Part shown: piece after piece, positions 25,201 to 35,410 of the stretch | Position numbering within the stretch: the first letter of the stretch is position 1 | How the letters are laid out: each line of letters begins with the position of its first letter | Origin: Dillenia suffruticosa | Lineage: Eukaryota > Streptophyta > Magnoliopsida > Dilleniales > Dilleniaceae | Length of the DNA stretch: 64,000 nucleotides | Direction: 5' to 3' | Assembly (NCBI GenBank): GCA_033439265.1 | Contig: JAVTVX010000010.1 | Span: forward strand, 5,642,001 to 5,706,000 | Notes under the pieces: generated by a model | What the model was told of the DNA's origin: nothing | Databases searched by the model: none | The model's input: the letters and a program-made list of their open reading frames with translations, nothing else | Made by a program: the position numbers and the translations under genes

Positions 25201-25769
25201 ATCTTTGTTGTTTCAAATTTCAGTCTCAGATTTTCTCTCTCCCTTTTTTGGTTCTTTTTTTTGGGGGCGGGGGTGAGGAATGCAGCTTTTTCTGGGCAAA
25301 TTATCTTCACTGCTGCGTCCACTATGTACTTTATCAATGTTCTTGTGTGCTTAAAATCACATCTACCTCAATATTTAGACGCCATTTTTTTTCTTTAATT
25401 GAGATCAAGAGTGCCTCCAAATTTTTTTCTGAAGCAGCAGTGGTTACTAATGGCAGCAGCCAATCCTGTTTCAAAGCTCTATGAAATCTCCTCTTTTCTG
25501 ACCTGTATTGCTGCATGCAGGAGGCTGCCATTGAGGACTATTTCAACCCCATTGATAAACAGGCAGAGGCAATAATTAAAACGCAGCTTGAAGGAGAGGA
25601 GAAGAGCGTGAACACTATGTTGAAGACCATGGAAGATATAGCTGTACAAGGGAAGGAAGAGGAGATGAAGGCTATGTTGAAGGACTTAGAGAAAGCTCAG
25701 GCTGAAAAGATGGCAGCAATGGCTAAAATGGATGAAAACCAAAGTAGCCAAGAGAAAGCTACCAACTAG
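19278..25769 (+). CDS. Small charged coiled-coil protein, function unknown
   Basis: Three exons, 19278-19394, 23282-23392 and 25521-25769, all joining in phase 0 with GT-AG introns of 3,887 and 2,128 bp, encode 158 residues. The N terminus ([20 protein letters not shown]) is followed by an Arg/Gln-rich helix, then heptad-like stretches [20 protein letters not shown] and [15 protein letters not shown]-like sequence, ending in a Lys/Glu/Met/Ala-rich tail with [14 protein letters not shown]. It looks like a nearly all-helical coiled-coil protein without signal peptide or membrane segment. The three exons keep one frame and helical character, and a 5' UTR intron ends at 19249, so it looks like a real, constrained gene. 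Two possible AATAAA signals lie near 25987-26000. I do not recognise a named family and assign no function. Confidence 0.8.
20560..20960 (+). mobile_element. LINE zf-RVT relic in intron
   Basis: In shifting frames the plus strand reads [16 protein letters not shown] (about 20755-20800), the zinc-finger segment found after the reverse transcriptase of plant L1-type LINEs. Upstream parts are too decayed to place. No ends or tail were found. Confidence 0.42.
21264..22240 (-). mobile_element. RTE-type LINE relic, minus strand, in intron
   Basis: Minus-strand fragments match the distal reverse transcriptase of plant RTE LINEs: an [10 protein letters not shown] motif (about 22190-22219), [14 protein letters not shown] (about 22110-22150) and, further on, YLSSIIQ-like and RIGAGW-like blocks. 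The canonical active-site FADD has become FTND, so the first catalytic Asp is Asn. The 3' end reads GACCCCAAATATTGGGATTA followed by a T run, like the usual RTE tail. Many stops make it inactive. It lies within the large first coding intron of the coiled-coil gene, antisense to it. Confidence 0.72.
22241..25520 (+). other. Remaining intron sequence of the coiled-coil gene
   Basis: Apart from the exon at 23282-23392 nothing coding is supported. Two short similar blocks (TATTTGTACCCTGGCTAATG near 22900 and TATTTGTATCCTGGCAAATG near 23020) form a local imperfect duplication of about 120 bp. The rest is ordinary AT-rich intron. Confidence 0.55.
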
Positions 25770-26056
25770 GCTTAGTTAAGATTTCATTCTATGGTCAGAA
25801 GAGAATGTTATGCTTGCTTGTTCTAACTGGTGTCAAAAGTGGCGAGACCTCTACTCTAGACGTGAATCTCTTTCTTTCTGTTTTTGTGCAATATACTGTC
25901 ATTAATGGCGATACTGTCATTAATGGCGACATCATGGAGAGCAAATGAGAGTAATTGATGTATAATCCTTTTGCTTTGGGCAAAAAAATAAACAAATAAA
26001 TTTGAATCTTTAGAGCGAATAATTTTTTGCGAGGGAAACATTTTTTTTTTTTGGTA

Positions 26057-26650
26057 CCATGGCTTGGTTAATATCCAGTATGCGGAGTTTTATCTCGATT
26101 AATCTAGTTCGATTATTGTATGGCTCACTTTGTGGGGTTCGTCTCCTAATATTGTTTTTTCCGTGTCCAGGATATGTTGATGTGTTTAAACAGCTCAGGA
26201 TACAATTGTTCCTCTTTTTTTTTTATCTTTTATTTTTTATTTTTTTGATGTTTGGAGTTTCAAAAACTGTTTGAGGGCTTGTACAGCAATCCTATGATGT
26301 CAAGGGTATATCCCTACAAAAACACCAGAAATTGGCCGGCTACGAACTAGCATTTTGCAGACCGGTTACAGGCAATTGCTTTTAAATTTGCCTCAAGCTG
26401 CATCTTTTTCTTTTCATTTTTAACCTGGGGATTGCATGTTTCTCGATGAGTAGGGCCTAAACTAAGTTCGCTTCTCCCATTCCACTCATAAGCCAGCCTT
26501 TACCTTTTCTCTATTAATACCCTTTTTTTTTTTTTGTATGGCTACCACCCAATATATTAAGTTTTATCCCGACTAATCTGGATCAATCGCTATAGGACTC
26601 ACTTTGTAAGGGTATGTCTCTCAATATTATTTTTTTCGTGCTCAGGGAGT
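26057..26650. repeat. Pair of diverged direct repeats
   Basis: About 115 bp near 26057-26170 and again near 26538-26650 share ATGGCT, GTTTTATC-CGA-TAATCT, ACTCACTTTGT, GTCTC and AATATT-TTTTT-CGTG-CAGG in the same order. A T run begins or precedes each. The unit looks like a dispersed plant repeat present twice. I do not recognise the family. Confidence 0.5.
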
Positions 26651-26723
26651 CAAACTTCTGACATGATTGAGGGACGAAGATGTCTATCTCACTTACGCTA
26701 ATAAATATCGGTATTAATATCCC

Positions 26724-27240
26724 TTTTTTTTTTTTTTGTTGATAAGAGAGAACAAGAAAACCAGAAAAGAAGCAAGCCCGATGGGCCTAAAAACTCCTAC
26801 CCTTTAAGGAAAGGAGGACCATTTGCATCCTCTTGGAGAATTTGCATGATTCCTGACGGAAGAGAATGAAACTCATGCACCCCATGGGGAGGTGTCTCAT
26901 GTTTGCAAGAAAATCTGCATGTCTTTTACCCTTTCTTTAAGTGTGAACCGGTATGTTGACTTCAGCATCATCCAAAAGCTTAATGCAGTCGATGATATGG
27001 TGGTGGAGAGGATGAAACTGATCAACACCATGCTTCAATGGAAGGATCAAGGAAGTTCGGTCGATTGCCAGAATGATGCCTTTCAGGCCCAACCTTTTCA
27101 TCATTCGGGGACCCTCCCTGGCACCCCTAGCTCAACCATGAGGTTGTTGGTGAAGCCAATGTTGAGGGAGAAGCCAGCCAGTCATATTCCTTCACAATCT
27201 CTTAGAAGGCCGTCGGCCCAGCTGCTCCCCATTGTTTTTT
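26724..27240 (-). mobile_element. L1-type LINE 3' relic (RNase H region), minus strand
   Basis: Read on the minus strand, the sequence holds pieces of a LINE RNase H domain: LGLKGIILAIDRT (about 27060-27105), HPLHHHIIDCIKLLDD (about 26965-27015) and an ADFLANM motif (about 26900-26920). Its 3' end is marked by a T run on the plus strand (26724-26737), which is the poly(A) tail of the element. The opposite-strand frame of 116 codons at 26892-27242 is an artefact of this relic. Strongly 5'-truncated and dead. Confidence 0.7.
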
Positions 27241-29050
27241 AACTGAGCCATTAGAAAACACAATGAAGAGCGGGAGTGCTAAATATTGGTAGTGGATGTA
27301 GTGTTTCTTTTTAGCGATTTATATATTTGCTGATGTCGCAATATCTTTTTTAACTGTTATTGTACTAGTTATTAATATCGTACCAATTATAGTTGTTAAT
27401 ATTGTTATGATAATCGAATCGGTTTTGTTATTAGTATGAAATATCTCAATATTGAAACATTTTGATATACCATATCCAGATCATATATAAAGTGTGAAAA
27501 ATGTTTGTATATATATTTTTATACACAAGTATTAAAATAATAATTTAAAATTTAAAATGAATAACTTTCTATTGAAATATCTAACGTTAAACTAATTTTA
27601 AATTATTCAAAACAAATGTTATTGTTCCAATTGATTTGATCATAAATCTTCCCAAAGATACATATGCCCAAATGGGTAACTTTTTTTTTTAATACAAATT
27701 TATTATTTTCTTATGGATTAAATCAAATATTTACTTGGTGTTGATTTATTTGATACATATGCTCAAATTGGTAAAAATAACATTAGGCAAAAAAAAGGAG
27801 TACGGGTGCGTACCAACCAAAATTATCTATATATAAAGTCGCACTGAATTGTCCGAATAAAGCTAGAATAGAAGCAACCAAGGGGATGGGGAAGGTGAAG
27901 GTGGAGTGAATACAGGAGAATGTTGGTGCAGTTGCAACTCAACATCTTGTGGCCTTTTATGTTTCAATATTTTCTTCCAGAGAGAAGCCCTTTTTTTTAT
28001 ACATAGTGGAGGCTTAAATTCGAGATTTTTATAGAGAAATGAGACGATACCAGTTAAATTATAGGGGATTGACTTCCAAAGAAATCATATTATGTCAGTG
28101 ATCGTATGGCTGCATCTTGCTCTAGAAACCAGAACTGAGGAGACCTCACATGAGATAAGCTCAGTATTAAAGAAATTAAGAAAGTGGAGAACCATTCATA
28201 TATAATTTCTTGGAAGTTTCCCTTCATCTCATCCATCTTATCTTCCTTAAAATCCCCAAAAAGAGATTGGTTCTTTTGATAAAATAAAGGCGGCAAAGTG
28301 AATATCCGTCGTCCCCAAAAGGGAACGTACGTGATTGACTTCTTAATAGTTTTGGAAATTAAATTGTATGTGTACAATCGAATATTTGAAATCCCCGCAT
28401 CACTTCTTAATAGTTTTGGAAATTAAATCAAAATATAATCATTCTATTAACCATATCCTTGTACCCCAACCTAACACACTGAAATTACTTTTCCTAAAAT
28501 AATTATTATTTAATACATTTTTATTACGGATTATTACTAATAATAATTTTAATTCTTTTTTTAATTATATTAGAGTTATGAAAATCGTGAAAATATAAAA
28601 GTTCATAAAATTTCATGAACATGAGATCTCGAAGAAAATACTTGAGAACCAATTTTTTACTTGTGTATCTTTACACGGACATAATAATCCCAATTCTAAT
28701 TAACACAAAAATTGAATTCACATGTTAACATTGAACACTTGTAATTAAGATTACAACTAATAATAATAATCTTGTAATTAAATATTCAATCTTTTATTTA
28801 TTTCTAAAAAAAATACATCCTAAATTTATGAGAAGTTTCCCTTTTTTTTTTCTTATGCCCGCGGTTTTACCATTTTAACCTATTAAATCCAGGATTTGGA
28901 TTTGTTGGTTGTGCCCCTCCACTTTCTTTTTCTTTTTTTCTTTTTTTACTTAATTTGAATAAAAAAAGAGGGTAATTTTGAGATTCCATCAAATAAATTT
29001 TTGGAAACTAAATATGGGAAAAGTTTTTAGAAACTTCACCTTCTATTTAT
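27241..29050. other. AT-rich intergenic DNA upstream of MYB
   Basis: No gene supported. A 27-bp direct repeat starting ACTTCTTAATAGTTTTGG occurs at 28338-28364 and 28402-28428, 64 bp apart. The rest shows no clear structure; the last about 200 bp should contain MYB promoter elements. Confidence 0.55.
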
Positions 29051-29052
29051 TC

Positions 29053-29062
29053 CTATATATAC
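29053..29062 (+). promoter_or_regulatory. TATA box of the MYB gene
   Basis: CTATATATAC lies 111-120 bp before the MYB ATG. A start site about 30 bp downstream would give a 5' UTR of roughly 80 nt that includes the GA tract. Confidence 0.6.
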
Positions 29063-29118
29063 TTGTCACAAAAACCTTAAAATTCGTCTGCTAAGGTTTA
29101 GAAAACAATCTTATAAAT

Positions 29119-29171
29119 TAGAGAGAGAGAGGGGAGAGAAAGAGAGAGAGAGAGGGGGGGAGAGAGAAAGA
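29119..29171 (+). repeat. GA-rich tract in the MYB 5' UTR
   Basis: An almost pure GAGAGA/GGGAGA tract runs to within 2 bp of the ATG. Such tracts in plant leaders can bind GAGA-type (BBR/BPC) factors; that role here is inference. Confidence 0.7.
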
Positions 29172-29172
29172 G

Positions 29173-30647
29173 ATGAAGGAATCAATAAGAAAATGTTCTC
29201 ATTGTGGGAACAATGGACACAACTCCAGAACATGTAACGCTGTGACACTGTTTGGCGTGAAAATTGCTGTAGAGAGAGACAACAAGAGAGAAGATGATCC
29301 AATGATGAAGAGTCATAGTATGGGAAATTTGCACTCATACACCTTGGGTTTGCATAACTCGTCTCATGATTCTGGGTATCTCTCTGATGGCCCCGTTCAT
29401 ACCAGGAAATATAAGGCTGCTCATGAAAGATTAAAGGGTATTCTCTCTCTCTCTCTCTTCTCGGTATTTTAAATGGATTTCCAATATTTTTAATAAAAAA
29501 ATTGTAATGTGGGGGTACATGCAATGGTTTCTCCATTATTTGATTTGGGTGGTTTTGATTTGTTTTCTGATTTACATGTTTCTGAAATTTTTTGCTGTTT
29601 AGTTTTAATTTCCAAATAGTATTGATCTTCTTTGTTTTGATTTCGGAATTTGTATTTTTGTTTGGATTCTCTGCTTCGAAATTTTATTTGATATATATAT
29701 ATATATATTTTTTAAAAAAAATGGGTGGTACAATACATATATATATACACAATGGCTGCTTGCTTTGAATTTTCTTCTTTAAGATTCTTTGGTTTTAAAC
29801 AAAGAAAGGCCAAACATTTTGGGCATTTTAATCTAAGTCCTAATTGTTCTGAATTAATTCAATTTTAGGTTTTTTTTTTTTTTTAAAAAAAAGAATACCA
29901 AAAATTTTGGTAATAAAGTAGAAATATGTTATGTGTTCAATTCTAGGATCGGTTTGGATCAATATTCATATTTCTGATAGATTTAATTGGGGTTGGATTA
30001 GGGACTCCATGGACAGAGGAGGAACACAGAAGATTCTTGGAGGGATTGGAAAAGCTTGGTAAAGGAGATTGGAGGGGGATTTCTAAGAAATTTGTGACCA
30101 CAAGGACACCAACCCAAGTTGCAAGCCATGCCCAAAAGTATTTTCTTAGACAACAAGTAGCAGCATCACCCTCCTCATCATCATGTGATAAAAACAAGAA
30201 ACGCAGACCAAGCCTATTTGATATGCCCTCCCATAAACTATGGTAACATCTTGTGATTTGGGGTATTAAAATGTTGGTTTTCTTCTTATGATATGACCGA
30301 TCGGTTGGCAGAGACAGGCTCAATCACCTAAGGACACGGTGGTGCCACTGCCGGAGAGGGTACTGCCTGCTGGAATGACTCCTCGAGGGCAAGGGCAACA
30401 ATTTGCAGTCTTTAAAGCTCCTCAAACTCAAAGCTATGGAAATTTTGCCAATTGTGCCCTTAATAAAAGTTCTCAATTCTTGACTAGTAGCAGCAGTTTG
30501 ATGGCTAGTCAGGCGGCGGCGGCGGCAGCAGCGGCGGCAGCAGCAGCAGCAAATGCAAGTAGTAGGAGTAGTTCACAAGATGCTTTTTTGGAGCTCCGAC
30601 TTGGTCCACCCGATGCCTCCATTTCACCTCAGATGATGTGCCATTAG
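29173..30647 (+). CDS. One-repeat MYB transcription factor (SHAQKYF type) with N-terminal zinc knuckle
   Basis: Exon 1 (29173-29437) gives 88 residues plus one base. Exon 2 starts at 30002 and exon 3 most likely at 30312. A CX2CX4HX4C knuckle sits at residues 8-21 (C8, C11, H16, C21), followed by TLFGVKI, similar to the R/KLFGVxL repression motif. The MYB repeat begins PWTEEEH (W92, W112) and ends SHAQKYF (130-136). Exon 3 encodes a run of 13 Ala and an EAR-like LELRLG near the end. This is the MYBS3/KUA1-like nuclear repressor class. The oddity is splicing. The only GT donor before the exon 2 stop (30244-30246) is at 30243 and leaves phase 2, but the good acceptors at 30311 and 30317 give phase 0 and would create TGA. 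A different acceptor, an indel or a true break is needed; reading through exon 2 gives a 169-residue protein with the MYB domain. Confidence 0.82.
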
Positions 30648-32320
30648 AAGGGCTTTTGTGTCACAATGACAAGATGATTATCACCTTTCAGAATCTGCTT
30701 GATTGAACAAAGTGCGTTTTGTTTGTTGATCGTCTTGCTTCAGCAGCTTGGAAGAGTCATGATTTTTGATTAGATGTATTCCAATTATTGGGAATTATGA
30801 GAATATTATAGTGAATTTTTTGACAGCTAAATGATCATCTAGCCTCAGGAACTATTTAATCTTAGATCAGATTCATTTCAGATATTTGATGAGCATCTTA
30901 TTTTGTTTTATTTAGAAAAATAAAATTGAAGTTTCCGCAATAGTGAAATTAAATACTTAAATATTTAAAAAAAAAAAATAAATTATCAACAATGACTTAT
31001 TATTTAGTATTAAGTTCCGCGAGTTCGGTCCAAATACTACAAAACGGGTTGGCTCATGAACCAAATCAAGCCACTTATGATCTCAGTGTGAGTCAAGCCT
31101 GAGCTTGAAGAAAATAATTAAAAAAAAAAAAATACTTAACTATAAAATGGAATGAGTTATGCGTTTAACAAAATTTAATTGAACTAACATTTCTTAAATA
31201 AGTTATCTTATTTGAGTTTTAAAAATAAAAAAATAGACGTTAACAGAGTCAATCAATCCTTAAATTGAGTCTCATAACTGTTCAAATTGAATTACTCAAA
31301 TTTTAAAATATATCAAATAAAAAAAAATTTAATTGATCGAAATTTGAGTCAATCTAATCTCAGTAAAAAGAAAAACATGAAACTTCTTTCATAGGGAGGG
31401 AATAAAAATTTTCAAAATTTTGAGGAGCCATAGAGTATTATTTCAATTCAAGGGATCTAAATTAAATACTATCAAATTGTGGCAAGTATGGACAGAATTT
31501 TTCAAACTCCCGGGGGGGGGGGGGGGGGGGGATGATGGCCCCCTCCCCCAAACGTCCTTCGAGGTTACACCCATGGAGAAGGCAGGACTCAAAATAGGGA
31601 GAAGGTAGGGCTCAAGAGGCCGAAAGGCCATTTATCATTTGTAAATTAGATACATAAACATACTCTATCTGATATACAAAATAGCCATAAAATATAATTA
31701 TTTTTTAGAGAGAAAAGTTAAAATGAATATATTTAGAGAGGAAAATATAAATTAAGTTGATTCTTAAAGAAAAAAAAAATTAATGCAATTAGTCTTTGAG
31801 ATAGAAAATTTAATTTTAGTTATTCTGGAGAAAGAAAATTGAAACCTATATAATTACTCAACCTCTTTCAAGAGGTCAATATCCATTTTTCACCTATCTT
31901 TATGCATTTTCTTTTTTCTTTTTTTTTTTGGGAAAATTTTTGGAATTATTTAAGAGACTTTTTAAATTTAAAATATTTCTAGAAATTTAACATCATTTTG
32001 AACTTAAAAATTATGTTTTTAATCCCCATGAGTCATTTTAAACTTGAAACTATAATTTTTAGGAAATTCATTTTCCAAAAATTATCATTTGATCAATTTC
32101 TAAATAATTAAATCATTCGATTTTTTAATTTTAAAATTTACAAAAAAATTATTTAATTAATTGTGAATTTTAGAAAATTCATATATTTAAATATGAGTTT
32201 TAGAAAATTTTGTAGAATTTTTTTAATTAAACTCAATTTTTATTATTTTAAATTAAATTTTTTTAAAACATTAAAATTTCAATATAAATCATGGATCTTA
32301 ACTTCAATTGAGCATGATTC
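30648..32320. other. AT-rich intergenic DNA after MYB
   Basis: The first part is probably MYB 3' UTR. A run of 20 G (31512-31531) followed by GATGGCCCCCTCCCCC sits in a stretch that resembles the edge of a common degraded plant DNA transposon, but no terminal repeat was found. The rest (31640-32300) is low-complexity A/T. Confidence 0.5.
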
Positions 32321-33395
32321 TTTTAATCTCATCCTTTAAATCAGAATATAATTATAGCCATCCCTTTGAAGATAGGAATAATCCGATGATGAACTCTATA
32401 TATGTAAGTAGGCATCTCAACAATCAATCTCACGCTTCGCCTCAATTCTCTCTCTACTACTCGCGTGTTTATTTATTTATTTATTTTTTGTTGCACTTAC
32501 GTGTTCTCTACCTCTCACACCGGCATTTCTTATCCAAAGAACTCACCCGCACGTGTAAAGTCACGTGCCTTCATCTTGTATATTTATTTTAATCTCATCC
32601 TTTAAATCAGAGCATAATCCTGACTATCCCTTTGCAGATAGAAATAATCCTAGCTGATGATGAACTCTATATATATAAGTAGGCATCTCAACGATTGATC
32701 TCACACTTCGCCTCAATTCTCTCTATACTACTCGCGTGTTTATTTATTTATTTATTTTTCGTTGCACTCACATGTTCTCTAACTCTCACACCGGCATTTC
32801 TTATCCAAAGAACTCACCCGCGCACATAAAGTCACAGTCACGTGCCTTTATCTTGTATATTTATTTTAATCTCATCCTTTAAATCAGAGTATAATCCTGA
32901 TCATCCCTTTGCAGATAGAAATAATCCTAACCGATGATGAACTCTATATATGTAAGTAGGCATCTCGACGATCGATCTCACAGTTCGCCTCAATTCTCTC
33001 TATGCTACTCACATGTTTATTTATTTATTTATTTATTTTTCGTTGCACTCACATGTTCTTTACCTCTCACACCAGCTTTCTTATCCAAAGAACTCACCCA
33101 CACGCGTAAAGTCATGTGCCTTCATCTTATATATTTATTTTAATCCCATCCTTTAAATCAGAATATAATCATAATCATCCCTTTGCAGATAAGAATAATC
33201 CTAACCGCTGATGAACTCTTTATATGTAAGTAGGCATCTCGACGATCGATCTCACACTTCGCCTCAATTCTCTCTCTATTACTCGCATGTTTATTTTTTT
33301 TTTTTGTTGCACTTACGTGTTCTTTGCCTCTCACACCGGCATTTCTTATCCAAAGAACTCACCCACACGCATAAAGTCACGTGACTTCAGCTTGT
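32321..33395 (+). repeat. Four tandem promoter-like units of 264-287 bp
   Basis: Units begin with TTTTAATCTCATCCTTTAAA (or TTTTAATCCCATCC) at 32321, 32587, 32874 and 33138, and the last fades near 33395. Each has, in order, ATCCCTTTG-AGATA, a TATA-like CTCTATATATGTAAG (CTTTATATG in unit 4), AGGCATCTC, CCTCAATTCTCTCT, a (TATT)n run (reduced to T-rich in unit 4), CTCTCACACCGGCATTTCTT (one base lost in unit 3) and CAAAGAACTCACCC. CACGTG G-boxes occur at 32550, 32562, 32839 and 33378; unit 3 has CATGTG instead. Units diverge by scattered substitutions and small indels, so the array is not recent. It ends directly before leader-like sequence at 33396. Confidence 0.8.
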
Positions 33396-35040
33396 TCCTT
33401 CACTCTGCACAAATCAAACCTCTCTCAGGTCTCTTCATTTCTTGGTTTAATCTTTTGATCAAACACTCAAAAACAATCTCTGTAATATAAGAAACCACCT
33501 CAATTTCCAGTTTCTCTGCCGGATAATACACCGCCGATGACCAATCCACCGTTAAAATCAGCAACAAGGTACTTTTAGCTGAAATATATGTACAAAACTT
33601 ACTCTTTTCAAGCCCCAGAGTGTCTTTAAAGTTTTAAAACTCTTTTGCGAGCTTTACCCTTCAATTTCTGGTTTTTGCGTTGGTTTTTCTCCCTCCACCA
33701 TTATCAACGTCGCTGAAGCTTTCTCCATCAAAAGGTGAGTGTGTAAGACTTCAAAATGAAGTCTAAAATTAACTCTAACTTCACTTTAAAGTTTGGTATG
33801 GGGTTATTTCATCCAATCAAGACCCCAATCTCTCTTAATTTTGAGTCATCATCTGTGTCCTTTCTCCTTCTGCCGTGACTCTCCATCACCGCCACCGTTT
33901 GACGCCAATGAAAGCCCAGCCCCTAGGGATTTGATTAAAGTTTCTAAGAGTGAAAGTTTCTATAGTCAAAGTAGGAATATCAAAACATTCAGAGGCTGAT
34001 TTGCAAATTTTGAAAAATATATTTTGCGAAAATTTTAATACAAATCTGAGAGAGAGACGAGATTTAAAAATTCGGTATTTAGAGAGGAAATACTCACGTC
34101 TCCACCGTCGCATCTCTCTTGCGCCCAGAGCCTTTCCATCTCTCTATAAGTCACTCATCTCTACCCCTGGGGAATTATGTTGCTTTGAATACGATGTACC
34201 CTCAGATGGTAAGCAGAGCAGACATTTTGAATTAATTGAAAAGGAACAGACAAAAAGGATGGATTTTTTTTTTCTTTTCATCATTTCTAGTATTTTGTAA
34301 GAACCAGAAAAATCGAACCGATTCAAATACGAAAATTTAACACACTTAATTTACTCTCTAACACAGGTAGAGGATATGATATAACGCCCTAAAATGACGT
34401 CTTATTGATTTAACAGTAAAAGTATTGAATTTACTTAATTAAATCCGAGTATTGAGGATGGAAGAAAATAGTTATCGGGATTAAAATATATTTTGATTCG
34501 AGTAGGGATTTGCTAATAATTTGGAGAGTACAACAGAAAATGGATGGAGATGAAAAGAAGGTACGGCACTTGAGGAGAAAACTCTTAATAAGGAAAAAAA
34601 AAAATAATCAACCTTAGTGAAATATTATCTCATAACTTTAATATTCAAAATAAGTTATTAAATAGTACAGTTCAAATAAAATAAGATCAAATAATTTATA
34701 AAATATTTTATGAACCTTTTGTTCATTTTTCTCTTTAAATAAAATTTTTTCTCTTCTTATACAATCATTATATCAACTATTAAATAAATCAAAATTATTA
34801 TTAAACTTAAATTTACTTAGTTAAAAAGAGCTATCAAATATACATCAAACTAATGTATTCCCGCTCTTTTTCTTTTTTAAGAATTTATGAAATTTAAATA
34901 TGTTATTTTCGGAACATATAAGTTCTTTATAAAAAAAAAAAAATTATCAAACAGATTTTATGTAACCATAACCTTTCGAACATTTTATTATAAATTTAGC
35001 CACTTCTCAAGTTGATTTTACTTCCCGGAACATTAGTGAT
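33396..35040. other. Leader-like and AT-rich DNA between the tandem units and the NB-ARC relic
   Basis: CT-rich sequence with several good splice donors (AG/GTGAGTG at about 33734, ATG/GTAAGC at about 34211) follows the promoter-like units, so an untranslated or lost first exon is possible. No frame could be tied to a known protein. From about 34320 the DNA is plain AT-rich intergenic sequence. Confidence 0.4.
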
Positions 35041-35396
35041 TTATCGATGGGATGCCAGAAGCCTATCAAGGTGAAGCCACTACCGTCGGACAAGAACCTT
35101 GGGACATATTCTTGATGATCTTAGGTATCATGAAATTCTTCCTACCAAAGTGAAAGAACTCTTAGCATCTATTGCTAATGAATGTGCTGGTTTACCATTT
35201 GAGGTTATTGCAGTTGGCAAAAGCATGGCTGGAGTGGATAATATATATAAGCATAAAAGAATCTAGGGAGCTCGTTATGGTTGACGAGGTGTTTGAGCAG
35301 CTAGAGCTTAGTTATGACGGATAACAGAGTGAAAAGTTTCAGCATCGTCTTTTACAAGTACCAAGAAGATTATGAAAATCAAAGAGAGAAGCTGAC
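35041..35396 (+). pseudogene. NB-ARC part of a CC-NB-ARC-LRR resistance gene relic (left half)
   Basis: In broken frames the plus strand reads MGCQKPIKVKPLPSDK (RNBS-C region, about 35050), LRYHEILPTKVKELLASIA, then CAGLPFEVIAVGKSMAGVD, the GLPL motif of the NB-ARC nucleotide switch (about 35180-35240). ELVMVDEVFEQLELSYDG follows (about 35268-35322), and the segment ends at a YED-like piece near 35370. Such proteins are intracellular immune receptors in plants. The P-loop and kinase-2 parts are absent to the left, and several stops and shifts show it is dead. The LINE at about 35397 cuts it off; LRR pieces resume at about 48850. Confidence 0.78.
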
Positions 35397-35410
35397 GTTT
35401 TGCTTCAGAG

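Noticed and set aside
26892-27242. 116-codon plus-strand frame
   Set aside because: Antisense of a LINE RNase H relic that reads on the minus strand with a poly(A) tail.
29111-29536. 141-codon minus-strand frame
   Set aside because: Antisense to MYB exon 1 and its GA tract; the Ser/Leu/Pro end only reflects the repeat.
31380-31640. DNA transposon around the 20-G run
   Set aside because: It resembles a common degraded plant repeat, but no terminal inverted repeats or target duplication were seen.
32321-33395. CRISPR-like or protein-coding reading of the tandem units
   Set aside because: Units are contiguous 264-287 bp repeats without spacers, in a plant genome; the frames in them are not kept between units.
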